Assembly: GCA_947441695.1 (NCBI GenBank)
Contig: CANEUK010000093.1
Span: forward strand, 1 to 6,036
Source of the DNA: Rickettsiales bacterium
GTDB lineage: Bacteria > Pseudomonadota > Alphaproteobacteria > Rickettsiales > UBA1997
Reading direction: 5' to 3'
DNA: 6,036 nt
Under the pieces are notes generated by a model. That model worked only from the letters and a program-made list of their open reading frames with translations, had not been told where the DNA came from and did not search any database. Shown here in pieces: positions 1-6,036 of the stretch (its first letter is position 1; every line of letters starts with the position of its first letter). Made by a program: the position numbers and the translations under genes.

Positions 1-1133
1 GTGTCATTAAAAGGCAAATTAAAACTCTTGAGTTCAAGCGAAACAAGATTTGCCAAGACTTCGTCATTGATAATTAGCGCGCCAGATTTTTTGTTTTGCC
101 AATTTTCAAGCAAAATTAGCGAAATAATTTTAGCTTCTTCGATTTGGTTTTTAGCCTCAATTAATTTAAAATTTTCATTTAAATCTAAGGCTATTTTTGC
201 AACATCAAGGTGTTTAGAAATTTCTTGCCATTTTAACGTTTGTTCAAATGGCAACATCATCAACGAAATTAGGTTTTGCCTGCTTTGCGAGCTTAAACAA
301 AATTTTTCTTCAGCAATTTTAACGACCGATTTTTCTTCGATTTTTAAAAAATTTATCAGCGATTTTAAGAAAAATTGCGGATGGTTTTGTTCAACATCTT
401 TGGTTTCTTTTAGACCGTGCAAAATAACAAAATTTTTGTCAGCAACTGACTTAATTAATTTTCGACTAAATAAAACGCTGCCGCTTGATCCAGCTAAAAT
501 AATTGGCACTTTTGAGCCATATTTTTCAAGCAACCAGCTAAATTTTTGGATGGTAAAATTTTGAGTTGTTGTGCCAAAAAAAATGTTTTTTTTAAGTAGA
601 GAATTTTTGATTTGAACGTGAAAATTTTTTAAAAAATCTAAGGTTAATTGCCGATGTTTTGATAAATTAGAATCGTCAATTTCGTCAATTTGGCTTAGAT
701 CAATTTCTTCACGCTCAATATCTTCGAATAAATTTTGCAAATTAGTAGCAATTTTAAATGCTTGCTCAAATTCTAAATCTTTGCCAAAAACCTCTAGTTT
801 TTGAATTTCTTGGCTTAAAAAAATTAAATAATCAATTCCTGACAGGCTCTTTATTTGTAATAGTTCGTTGATTATTTCTTTGGCTTCTTCATTGGGTAAA
901 AAATCAAAAAAATCTTCAAAAGAAATATCAGAAATTGCTTTAATTTTTGGCAAAAAAGACTGACTTTTTTTATTTAAAAATATTTGACTAAATTGACGAC
1001 AAGAGCGTCGATTAGGTAGAAAAATTTTTGTTTGCGCCAATTCTTCGCCAAAGTTTTTTTCTAGCCAAAAAAGCATCGATTCAAGAAAGTGATAATTTGC
1101 TGGAATGTTGAAAATATTTGGCTTGTCTGACAT
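1..1133 (-). CDS. addB: AddB, double-strand break repair protein, N-terminal part (runs off left edge)
   Basis: This frame reads leftward from an ATG at 1133..1131 for 377 complete codons with no stop and continues past the window edge, so the C-terminal part is missing. AddB is the partner of AddA in the helicase-nuclease that processes double-strand breaks for recombination in the cytoplasm. The visible protein opens with MSDKPNIFNIPAN and has LPNRRS at residues 39-44, then a FLPKIKAISDIS stretch. It also has LAGSSGS around residues 213-219, an HPQF at 251-254, and an EEAKIISLILLENW segment followed by an FNLPFND turn near the edge. These follow the order of alphaproteobacterial AddB (IP-, LPTRR-, LPRI-, AAGSTGS-, HPQ-, and REEA- motifs). 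There is no Walker A motif, as expected for the AddB subunit of this branch. The Fe-S/nuclease C-terminus, and probably addA, lie off the left edge. No Shine-Dalgarno precedes this ATG. Recognition is from memory of the family, not from an alignment. Confidence 0.9.
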   Translation of the reverse strand, partial: MSDKPNIFNIPANYHFLESMLFWLEKNFGEELAQTKIFLPNRRSCRQFSQIFLNKKSQSFLPKIKAISDISFEDFFDFLPNEEAKEIINELLQIKSLSGIDYLIFLSQEIQKLEVFGKDLEFEQAFKIATNLQNLFEDIEREEIDLSQIDEIDDSNLSKHRQLTLDFLKNFHVQIKNSLLKKNIFFGTTTQNFTIQKFSWLLEKYGSKVPIILAGSSGSVLFSRKLIKSVADKNFVILHGLKETKDVEQNHPQFFLKSLINFLKIEEKSVVKIAEEKFCLSSQSRQNLISLMMLPFEQTLKWQEISKHLDVAKIALDLNENFKLIEAKNQIEEAKIISLILLENWQNKKSGALIINDEVLANLVSLELKSFNLPFND

Positions 1134-1160
1134 TTTTTGTTTGATTTGTTTTTACTAAAC

Positions 1161-1196
1161 TTATGAGTCTTTTTTAGAGCCTGCATTCAAATTCAT
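1161..1196 (-). CDS. Possible 11-residue upstream ORF before addB
   Basis: An ATG at 1196..1194 opens the short frame MNLNAGSKKDS, ending in TAA at 1163..1161. This is 27 nt before the addB ATG and in the same frame. An AGG lies 5 nt before its start, whereas the addB start itself has no evident ribosome binding site. It mirrors the small ORF in front of dadA: the peptides share M-N-L-N-x-G-x-K. It could be a leader peptide, the remnant of a duplicated gene start, or a by-product of the palindrome with no translation. Coding cannot be shown from a single sequence. Confidence 0.3.
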   Translation of the reverse strand: MNLNAGSKKDS

Positions 1197-1337
1197 TTTG
1201 CCTAAGATTTTGGCATATTTTTAAGTGCTTTTTTGATAAAATTGTGAGGAATATCTGGATATATTTCGAATAATTTTATTAAAAAAATAAGCTAAAATAC
1301 GACTAAATATGAGGTGAAATGAATTTGAATAAAGGCT
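1178..1337. repeat. 160-bp imperfect inverted repeat between addB and dadA
   Basis: Position p pairs with position 2515-p, with the dyad between 1257 and 1258. Base by base, 50 of the outer 66 positions of each arm and 8 of the inner 14 are complementary, giving 58 of 80 without any gap. The best parts are a perfect 14-bp arm (aaatgaatttgaat at 1317-1330 and its complement at 1185-1198), a flanking AGGCT match (1333-1337 with 1178-1182), and an AATTTTAT / AAAAAA block (1272-1286 with 1229-1243). Roughly 30% matching would be expected by chance at this composition. Three of the next five positions outward also match (up to 1342 with 1173). No target-site duplication is visible at the ends. Confidence 0.8.
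1199..1316. promoter_or_regulatory. Candidate divergent promoter region for addB and dadA
   Basis: This A+T-rich stretch sits between the starts of two outward-facing transcription units and must hold their promoters unless those lie further inside. A TAAAAT at 1293-1298 could serve as a rightward -10 box, about 20 nt before the small ORF at 1319. The mirrored arm has TTAAAAAT at 1224..1217 on the minus strand. No convincing -35 hexamer at 16-18 nt was found for either. A TTGATA at 1233-1238 followed 17 nt later by TGGATA is a second, weak rightward candidate. The symmetric arrangement would let one dimeric regulator act on both sides, but no operator is proven. Confidence 0.35.
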
Positions 1338-1360
1338 TCAAAGCTTTTTTGGGCTTTTAA
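1319..1360 (+). CDS. Possible 13-residue upstream ORF before dadA
   Basis: A clear Shine-Dalgarno (gaggtg at 1311-1316) sits just before an ATG at 1319. The frame reads MNLNKGFKAFLGF and stops at TAA 1358-1360. The gap to the dadA ATG is 24 nt and the two are in the same frame. The dadA ATG has no obvious ribosome binding site, so this ORF may bring ribosomes to the mRNA and affect dadA translation by coupling or by folding of the leader. The peptide is rich in Phe and Lys but has no run of a single regulatory amino acid. Its start resembles the mirrored ORF on the addB side (MNLN-x-G-x-K). It may equally be a non-coding by-product. Confidence 0.35.
   Translation: MNLNKGFKAFLGF
1331..1357 (+). 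promoter_or_regulatory. Weak alternative hairpins in the dadA leader
   Basis: Bases 1331-1337 can pair with 1342-1348 (7 bp including one G-T wobble, four-base loop), followed by only two further T residues. An alternative pairing of 1340-1344 with 1353-1357 uses some of the same bases and excludes the first. Both lie inside the small upstream ORF. The layout resembles a minimal attenuator, but the stems are short and A+T-rich and could arise by chance. Confidence 0.2.
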
Positions 1361-1384
1361 CCAATTTAAAAAAATATTTTTGCG

Positions 1385-2659
1385 ATGAAAGTGATAGTTT
1401 TGGGTGCTGGCGTTATTGGAGTTACAAGTGCTTATTTTCTTGCCAAAGCCGGTCATCAAGTTGTGGTAATTGAAAAAAATTCTGAATCTGCTTTGGGCTG
1501 CTCTTATGCCAATGGCGGTCAATTGAGCTATTCGCACATTAAAACTTGGGCAGAAAAATCTTCGCTATTTTCATTGTTCAAGGCGGCAATTTTTCCCAAT
1601 TCTTTTTTGAAGATTTCACAAATTTTTGACAAAAATTTTTTCAATTGGTTTTGCGAATTTTATAAAAATTCTGATGAAAAAAAATCTCAAGAAAATAGCC
1701 GACGATTATTTGAACTTTCTTCCTACAGCAAACAAGTTTTGGAGCAAATTCTTGCCGAAGAAAAAGATTTAAAATTCGATTACAAAAACAAAGGAATTTT
1801 ACATTTTTATCGTACTAAAAAAAGCTTTGAATTGGCAATCAAAGAAGCTGAATTTTTAATTTCGCTTGGTTCAAAAGCACAAATTTTAAGCGCGTCAGAT
1901 TGCATTAAAAAAGAGCCAACTTTGGTAAAACTTTTTGATGAAAAAAAACTAGCTGGCGGAATTTTTTATGATTCTGACGCCAGTGGAAATACTATGATTT
2001 TTACTCAAAAATTAGCCAAAATTTGTCAGGAAAGATATGGCGTGGTTTTTGAGTATGACGCCGAAATAAAAAATATTTTTACTAACTACAAAAAAATTAC
2101 TGGCATCAACACCAATAAAGGCGTGTTTATTGCCAATAAATACGTTTATGCTTTGGGTGCATTTGGCGAAAAACTTTTGCGCGGAATCAAGCTTGACTCA
2201 AAAATTTATCCATTAAAAGGCTATAGCTTATCAATTAACGCTGACCAAGAAAATATCGCGCCAAACTTGGCTTTGTCTGATTCGGAAAATAGAATTGTCT
2301 ATTCGCGCTTGGGAAATGTTTTTAGATGCGCCGGAGCGGTTGAAATTTGTGGATTTAGAAACACTAAAAACAAAAAACAGATTAATTTTTTAAAAAGAGT
2401 TGTTGGTTCAACATTTTCTGATTTTGGAGACGTTGGCGAAATTAAAGAATGGTTTGGTTTTAGACCATTTCGCCCTAATTCGTTGCCACTAATTTGTGAT
2501 GTAAAAAAATATGAAAATTTTTTAATCAATTCTGGTCATGGTTCGCTTGGATGGACATTATCCGCGGCTTCGGGAAAGATTTTGGCTGATTTAGTTTCTA
2601 ATAAAACCGATGAAAAATTTAAATTTTTGCAAGAAGATGAGAAAGAAATTTATAGTTAA
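1385..2659 (+). CDS. dadA: FAD-dependent D-amino acid dehydrogenase (DadA type)
   Basis: This 424-residue protein matches the usual 416-432 residue length of the small DadA subunit. That enzyme oxidises D-alanine and other D-amino acids to the 2-oxo acid and ammonia, passing electrons via FAD to the respiratory chain at the inner membrane. The N-terminus is a Rossmann dinucleotide-binding fold: GAGVIG at residues 7-12 and an acidic E30 ending the second strand. CSYANGGQLS at 39-48 corresponds to the SFANAGQIS segment of DadA. Near the C-terminus, GFRPFRPNSLPLI begins at 358 and GHGSLGW spans 384-390, both typical of the DAO family FAD site. The ATG at 1385 is chosen because the first strand of the fold begins immediately. 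No Shine-Dalgarno is visible there, and two in-frame stops lie just upstream. No alanine racemase gene is adjacent. Related sarcosine or glycine oxidases are the main alternative; the 'ANGGQ' and 'GHGSLGWT' segments favour DadA. Confidence 0.85.
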   Translation: MKVIVLGAGVIGVTSAYFLAKAGHQVVVIEKNSESALGCSYANGGQLSYSHIKTWAEKSSLFSLFKAAIFPNSFLKISQIFDKNFFNWFCEFYKNSDEKKSQENSRRLFELSSYSKQVLEQILAEEKDLKFDYKNKGILHFYRTKKSFELAIKEAEFLISLGSKAQILSASDCIKKEPTLVKLFDEKKLAGGIFYDSDASGNTMIFTQKLAKICQERYGVVFEYDAEIKNIFTNYKKITGINTNKGVFIANKYVYALGAFGEKLLRGIKLDSKIYPLKGYSLSINADQENIAPNLALSDSENRIVYSRLGNVFRCAGAVEICGFRNTKNKKQINFLKRVVGSTFSDFGDVGEIKEWFGFRPFRPNSLPLICDVKKYENFLINSGHGSLGWTLSAASGKILADLVSNKTDEKFKFLQEDEKEIYS

Positions 2660-2661
2660 TT

Positions 2662-2684
2662 AAATTCAAACTTGTTTTGAATTT
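2662..2684. terminator. Perfect 9-bp A+T-rich hairpin between convergent genes, possible weak bidirectional terminator
   Basis: The sequence aaattcaaa at 2662-2670 is perfectly complementary to 2676-2684 with a five-base loop (cttgt). It begins two bases after the dadA stop and lies on the outgoing side of both convergent genes. Only one of the nine pairs is G-C and no T-run follows on either strand, so it is not a classical intrinsic terminator. Position is the main argument for a termination or 3'-end role. Confidence 0.35.
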
Positions 2685-2747
2685 GGGTTTGATTGAATTG
2701 CTGCTCGCCCAAGTGGATTGCTCGGAATTCGCAATAGATTCTTTGTT

Positions 2748-5700
2748 TTAAGGTCTAATTTGGATTTGAGCTTCTTTATTTAGTTTGTTTGCATTCATAG
2801 CCTGTAAAGACGTGTTTGGCTTGGGTTCGAGCGCGATTTCTGACTTAGTTTTGTCAAAAAGTGCTAAAAAATTTGACTCTTGAAGACTTAATTCACGTTC
2901 GTCCTTTTTTGACGGAATAAGAATAATCTGACGCAAAATATCAAAAAAAACCCGACCTTTTTCATCAAATAAACGGTGATTTTCAATCCAACTTTGAAAA
3001 ACGGCTTTAATTTGATTCTTGGGATTTGAATCAATTTTTTTAACCAAACCAAACTCTTTAAACATAGTTTTAAGAACATCAATTTTGTTTTCTTCAATCG
3101 ATTTCTCAATTTCTTCAAAACCAACTAAACCCTTAGAGGCAATCAAAGCCAAGCGTAAAAATAATTTTTGAGAATAAGGATTTATTGCCAATCGATCTTC
3201 AGCAAAATTAGGGTGCGAATATTTAAAATTATCAACGTAGTCGTGTTTAAGAGAAAAATTTTCGTCATTTACCACTCTAATTCTTCGGGCATCAATTGAA
3301 GTTGTCCAAGTTAAATTGGGCAGCGGCAAAACCCTTGAATCATAAAAAGAAACATCGAGTGCTTTTTTTTGGCTACTAAAAGTTGCGGTAAAAATTTTTG
3401 GATTATCGCTACGAAAAATTTTAATTTCTTCGTTTTCAGAATTACCAAAAATTACATTTTTTTCATCAGCTTTTTTAAGCCCAAATTCAGTATTTGGGCT
3501 AAATTTTGCTTGAATAATTTGCCCTATTTCTTCATCTGATTTTTGCGCCAAACCTTGAACAAAAATCTCAAGATCTAAATCATTTGGTTTTTTAACTTTT
3601 TTGCCTTCGCTATTTCGATAAATATAACTTCCTTTAACAGCTACATCAAAGCCAGAACTTACCAAATCTTTAATAATTGGCTGAACGTTGTAAGGTAAAT
3701 CTTCGATTGAAGAAATATCTCTTTTGGTTGCCAAAAAAGCGTGACTGGGCAACTCTTTATTTACTTCATTTTGAAGCTTTAAATGTTTTAATTTTAAACT
3801 CTGTTCATCTGATATTTCATCGAGGTTTTTAACCACTTCTTCAATTGCCGCCAAAGAAATTTCTTCACTTTGTTTTTTTACCAATCTTTTTGCTTCGTTT
3901 TTTAGTTTTTTTTCTTTTTCTTCTAATTCTCGATTTTCACGCTCTTTTGTGGCAATTCTTTTTCTTTCATTTTTAGAAATGGATTTTTCACTAGAATTTG
4001 TTTCAGAAGCTTTAGCCTCGAGTTCGTTTGCTTTAGAGACTTTTTGATGATTAATTTTATCTAAAACTTTTTTATTAAAGTTGCTTATTTCTTCTTTAAA
4101 AAAACCGCGCCAATCTTTTGTAAGTTTATTTTGGTTGGCAGATTTATGCAGATCTTCAACAAAAACATTAAACTCTTTTTTTTCGCAATTAGCAGCAACA
4201 GAAACAACATTTTCGCTATCCAAAATGATTTTAAGATAGTTTTTTGGATAATTGGTTTGAGCAAAATTTTTTAAGATTATTTTTACCAAGCCAAATTCTA
4301 AATTTTCTTGGGATATTAAAAATTTTACGATTTCTTCTGAATCAATTTCTTTTAACTCTTTGCTTGATTTGCGACTTGTTGCAGAACTTAGTAAAGAAAG
4401 ACCGTTTGAGTCTTGATAATTAAGGTTAAAACCCTTTTCCATTAAAATTGTTAAATCTTCTAGCTTGCCAAATTTCGCAACCAAAAAAGCTAAATTAAAA
4501 CCATTTTTTGCTTCAAAAATTTGCAATTCTTCTTCGTTTATTTGGTCGCAAATCTGCGATATATTTCGTTGATTTGGAACTGATTTTGCTTTTCCAAAAG
4601 TTGAATCTTGCTCAAACAAACTGACAAAATATTTGGTTAGTTTTTCTAGTTCTAATCTGCGACCTGGTTCTTTTTCTTCTTCTTGTTGCTTTTTTTCTGA
4701 TTCAGAAAGTTTTTTTACAAATGGAACCTCAATATAACTAATATTGCGCCAATTTTCTTCTTTTAGAACAAAATAATCTGTGGCAACTTTTTTTTGAGCC
4801 ACCAAATCATTGATTAAAGATTTTGCCGTGATGCCTTCTTTATTTTTAACTACACAACTTGCATCTCGTTCAATTAACATTTTGGCAATTTCGCAATATT
4901 GCTGCGACACCTCTTGAAGAGGGCTTTTAAGAGCGTTTTCTAAAATAATATGTAAGGTTGTGCGACCTTGTTCTTGTAATCGATTTACCAAAAGAGGGGC
5001 GCGATTTAAAATAACCTCAACATTACGAAAATTTCTATTGCGCGCATTAAAACTTAGAACATCCATCTCATCTATAATAATTTTATACAATTCCTGCTCT
5101 GAGTTATCCAAAGCATCAATTAAAAGCTCAATCAAACGAGGATTATCATTGTTTGAAGAATAAAACAGCAAGGGCGTAGTATAATTAAGCAATATTTTCA
5201 AAATTACTTTGTAATTAGGATTTGCACCATTATCTAAAAGATTTTTAGTCAACGACAAAATTGAATCAAATCTTGGATTAAACTTAAATCTTTCATTTTC
5301 ATCTCTTCTTAAAAAATCACAAATTGAATAAAGTGCAAAAGTGTTTGATTCTTTGTCGTTTTTGGAAGGTTCTGTTTCGGATTCTTTAGAAAAATCTAGC
5401 AAAAATTTCAGATTCTCTAGCTTGATATCAATCAAACTTTCAATCATCGATTTCTCTAAAGAGCTCAGAAGACAAGGATTGGTTTTATTGTTTATTTCTA
5501 TAATTCTAATCAGATTAAATGCTTCTCTACTCACTTTAAAATCATTATTCATCAAGCAATTTGTTCCAAAGGTTGAGCTATAATTAACTATAAAGTTCAA
5601 TAGCTCTTGATCGATATCTTGATTGCTAGGCATATGATTGATTTCAGATTCCTTGTTAGAATAAGAACCAGAACTAAGTCCAATCAAGCATATAAGTTGT

Positions 5701-6036
5701 TTTAAAGATGAGTTTTTTGTGTTGCTTCCATTTTTTTTCGCCAAAAAACATTCAAAAGCATTGTCCTTATAAATGTTTCGATGTTTTAGAATGGCTAAAT
5801 TATCTGACCTAGAATCAATTAGAATTGATAAAAAAAGGAATGGAAAAATATTGTTTTTATTTCTAGCGGCATGATGAAGAACGCTATTAGAATCATTATC
5901 TAAAATATAAATTTTTGCGCTACCTTTTAGTAAAATATCCAACGCTTTGGGGTTTTTAAGCAAATCAACAAAAGATTCTTCACCACCCAATTTTCCAATG
6001 GCAAAATCGTAGATAGTTTGTTTTATTTTCTTACGA
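2748..6036 (-). CDS. Large ankyrin-repeat-like / coiled-coil / nucleotidyltransferase-fold protein, N-terminus off the right edge
   Basis: The frame ends with TAA at 2750..2748 and stays open to the right edge, giving 1095 visible codons. A TTG at 5990..5988 could be read as a start, but 15 in-frame sense codons precede it (ending DFAIGK). The true start is therefore probably outside the window. Visible residues are numbered from the edge. Residues 34-75, about 260-405 and about 500-550 carry degenerate ankyrin-like repeats (SNSVLHHAARN, LLDNGANPNYK, QGRTTLHIILENA, SNGLSLLSSA). About 680-725 is a Lys/Glu-rich predicted coiled coil. About 775-985 is a nucleotidyltransferase fold with G802-S803, N818-D-L-D821 and D894. 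The rest is a helical segment and a polar tail ending IQIRP. No signal peptide can be judged. I do not recognise a named gene. In intracellular bacteria such ankyrin proteins are often secreted effectors, but that role is inferred only. Convergent with dadA, 88 nt apart. Confidence 0.88.
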   Translation of the reverse strand, partial: RKKIKQTIYDFAIGKLGGEESFVDLLKNPKALDILLKGSAKIYILDNDSNSVLHHAARNKNNIFPFLFLSILIDSRSDNLAILKHRNIYKDNAFECFLAKKNGSNTKNSSLKQLICLIGLSSGSYSNKESEINHMPSNQDIDQELLNFIVNYSSTFGTNCLMNNDFKVSREAFNLIRIIEINNKTNPCLLSSLEKSMIESLIDIKLENLKFLLDFSKESETEPSKNDKESNTFALYSICDFLRRDENERFKFNPRFDSILSLTKNLLDNGANPNYKVILKILLNYTTPLLFYSSNNDNPRLIELLIDALDNSEQELYKIIIDEMDVLSFNARNRNFRNVEVILNRAPLLVNRLQEQGRTTLHIILENALKSPLQEVSQQYCEIAKMLIERDASCVVKNKEGITAKSLINDLVAQKKVATDYFVLKEENWRNISYIEVPFVKKLSESEKKQQEEEKEPGRRLELEKLTKYFVSLFEQDSTFGKAKSVPNQRNISQICDQINEEELQIFEAKNGFNLAFLVAKFGKLEDLTILMEKGFNLNYQDSNGLSLLSSATSRKSSKELKEIDSEEIVKFLISQENLEFGLVKIILKNFAQTNYPKNYLKIILDSENVVSVAANCEKKEFNVFVEDLHKSANQNKLTKDWRGFFKEEISNFNKKVLDKINHQKVSKANELEAKASETNSSEKSISKNERKRIATKERENRELEEKEKKLKNEAKRLVKKQSEEISLAAIEEVVKNLDEISDEQSLKLKHLKLQNEVNKELPSHAFLATKRDISSIEDLPYNVQPIIKDLVSSGFDVAVKGSYIYRNSEGKKVKKPNDLDLEIFVQGLAQKSDEEIGQIIQAKFSPNTEFGLKKADEKNVIFGNSENEEIKIFRSDNPKIFTATFSSQKKALDVSFYDSRVLPLPNLTWTTSIDARRIRVVNDENFSLKHDYVDNFKYSHPNFAEDRLAINPYSQKLFLRLALIASKGLVGFEEIEKSIEENKIDVLKTMFKEFGLVKKIDSNPKNQIKAVFQSWIENHRLFDEKGRVFFDILRQIILIPSKKDERELSLQESNFLALFDKTKSEIALEPKPNTSLQAMNANKLNKEAQIQIRP
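3090..3710 (-). other. Nucleotidyltransferase-fold domain of the large protein
   Basis: After a short helix (YNVQPIIKDLVSSG) comes a strand ending in VKGSYIYR, with the G-S pair typical of the polymerase-beta superfamily. PNDLDLEIFV then supplies two carboxylates, D819 and D821. A later strand, ALDVSFYD, gives the likely third carboxylate, D894. The segment that follows (NFAEDRLAI..YSQKLFLRLALIAS) resembles the 'EDPLRILRALRF' helix after the catalytic head in poly(A) polymerases and CCA-adding enzymes. All three expected metal ligands are present, so the domain looks catalytically competent. Substrate (RNA, nucleotide or protein) cannot be deduced. The poly(A)/CCA head normally has GGxxRD rather than GSYIYR, so membership in that subgroup is uncertain. 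Confidence 0.65.
3870..3995 (-). other. Charged coiled-coil linker
   Basis: About 42 residues are almost entirely Lys, Arg, Glu, Asn, Ala and Leu (from KNERKRIATKERENRELE to RLVKKQSEEIS) with no Pro or Gly. This is typical of a single long alpha helix or coiled coil. It separates the ankyrin-like half from the nucleotidyltransferase domain and may act as a spacer or dimerisation element. Confidence 0.6.
4370..5940 (-). other. Degenerate ankyrin-like repeat region of the large protein
   Basis: Several stretches fit the ankyrin pattern of a D/N-x-x-G-x-T/S-x-L-x-x-A turn and helix, followed by a second helix and a G-A-N/D-x-N loop. They are DNDSNSVLHHAARN (nt about 5900-5865), DNGANPN (about 5245-5220), QGRTTLHIILENA (about 4970-4930), NKEGITAKSLI (about 4845-4810), and FEAKNGFNLAFLVAKFG with GFNLNYQDSNGLSLLSSA (about 4530-4380). 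Spacing is irregular and many positions diverge, so the repeats are old or have long insertions. Such repeats usually bind other proteins. Repeat number cannot be fixed without a profile search. Confidence 0.65.

Noticed and set aside
1..564. Plus-strand open frame of 187 codons starting with GTG at the window edge
   Set aside because: It lies antisense to addB, whose protein shows family motifs in order. The plus-strand translation is Ser/Phe/Ile-rich without any recognisable pattern.
1178..1337. Insertion sequence or MITE with target-site duplication
   Set aside because: The palindrome would fit a miniature element, but the flanks (tttttag and tcaaagc) show no matching short direct repeat and no transposase is present, so it is recorded only as an inverted repeat.
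1292..1537. Minus-strand open frame of 81 codons
   Set aside because: It overlaps the Rossmann-fold start of dadA antisense and has no ribosome site or recognisable product.
2299..2529. Minus-strand open frame of 76 codons inside dadA
   Set aside because: It is antisense to the conserved C-terminal FAD motifs of DadA, which explain the sequence fully.
2713..2735. Possible second hairpin (ATTGC / GCAAT flanking tcggaattc) before the end of the large gene
   Set aside because: Only five base pairs with a nine-base loop and no T-run; it is no better than chance.
2888..3124. Minus-strand open frame of 78 codons in another frame of the large gene
   Set aside because: It is a Lys/Leu/Phe-rich shadow of the long frame on the same strand, with no independent start signal.
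4960..5583. Two plus-strand open frames (4960-5163 and 5341-5583)
   Set aside because: Both are antisense to the ankyrin-like region of the large gene, with no ribosome site and no recognisable domain.
5988..5990. TTG as the start codon of the large gene
   Set aside because: The frame remains open for 15 further codons to the window edge with plausible protein sequence, so this TTG is probably internal.

Overview
The window is strongly A+T-rich (roughly 70% by eye). It carries an AddB of the alphaproteobacterial type beside a very large protein with ankyrin-like repeats. Together these suggest an A+T-biased, probably host-associated alphaproteobacterium, for example in or near Rickettsiales or Holosporales. 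That placement is an inference from protein content and base composition, because no rRNA or other marker gene is present.

Layout from left to right: (1) 1-1133, minus strand: the N-terminal 377 codons of addB, which runs off the left edge. (2) 1134-1384: a divergent intergenic region built around a 160-bp imperfect palindrome (1178-1337, centre near 1257/1258). Each arm carries a Shine-Dalgarno-like AGG, an ATG and the start of a tiny ORF, facing outward toward addB on one side and dadA on the other. (3) 1385-2659, plus strand: a complete FAD-dependent oxidoreductase of the D-amino acid dehydrogenase (DadA) type. (4) 2660-2747: a short convergent intergenic stretch with a perfect 9-bp A+T-rich hairpin. 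(5) 2748-6036, minus strand: at least 1095 codons of one reading frame, still open at the right edge. It encodes degenerate ankyrin-like repeats, a charged coiled-coil segment, a nucleotidyltransferase-fold (poly(A)-polymerase / DNA-polymerase-beta-like) domain and a low-complexity tail.

The genes do not form a recognisable pathway. addB and dadA diverge from the palindromic region and could share regulation. The ankyrin/nucleotidyltransferase protein is transcribed toward dadA from a promoter outside the window. The two items most worth following are the ankyrin/coiled-coil/nucleotidyltransferase architecture, a plausible host-directed or RNA/protein-modifying enzyme, and the mirrored leader between addB and dadA. 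No tRNA, rRNA, CRISPR array, insertion sequence or transposase was seen.
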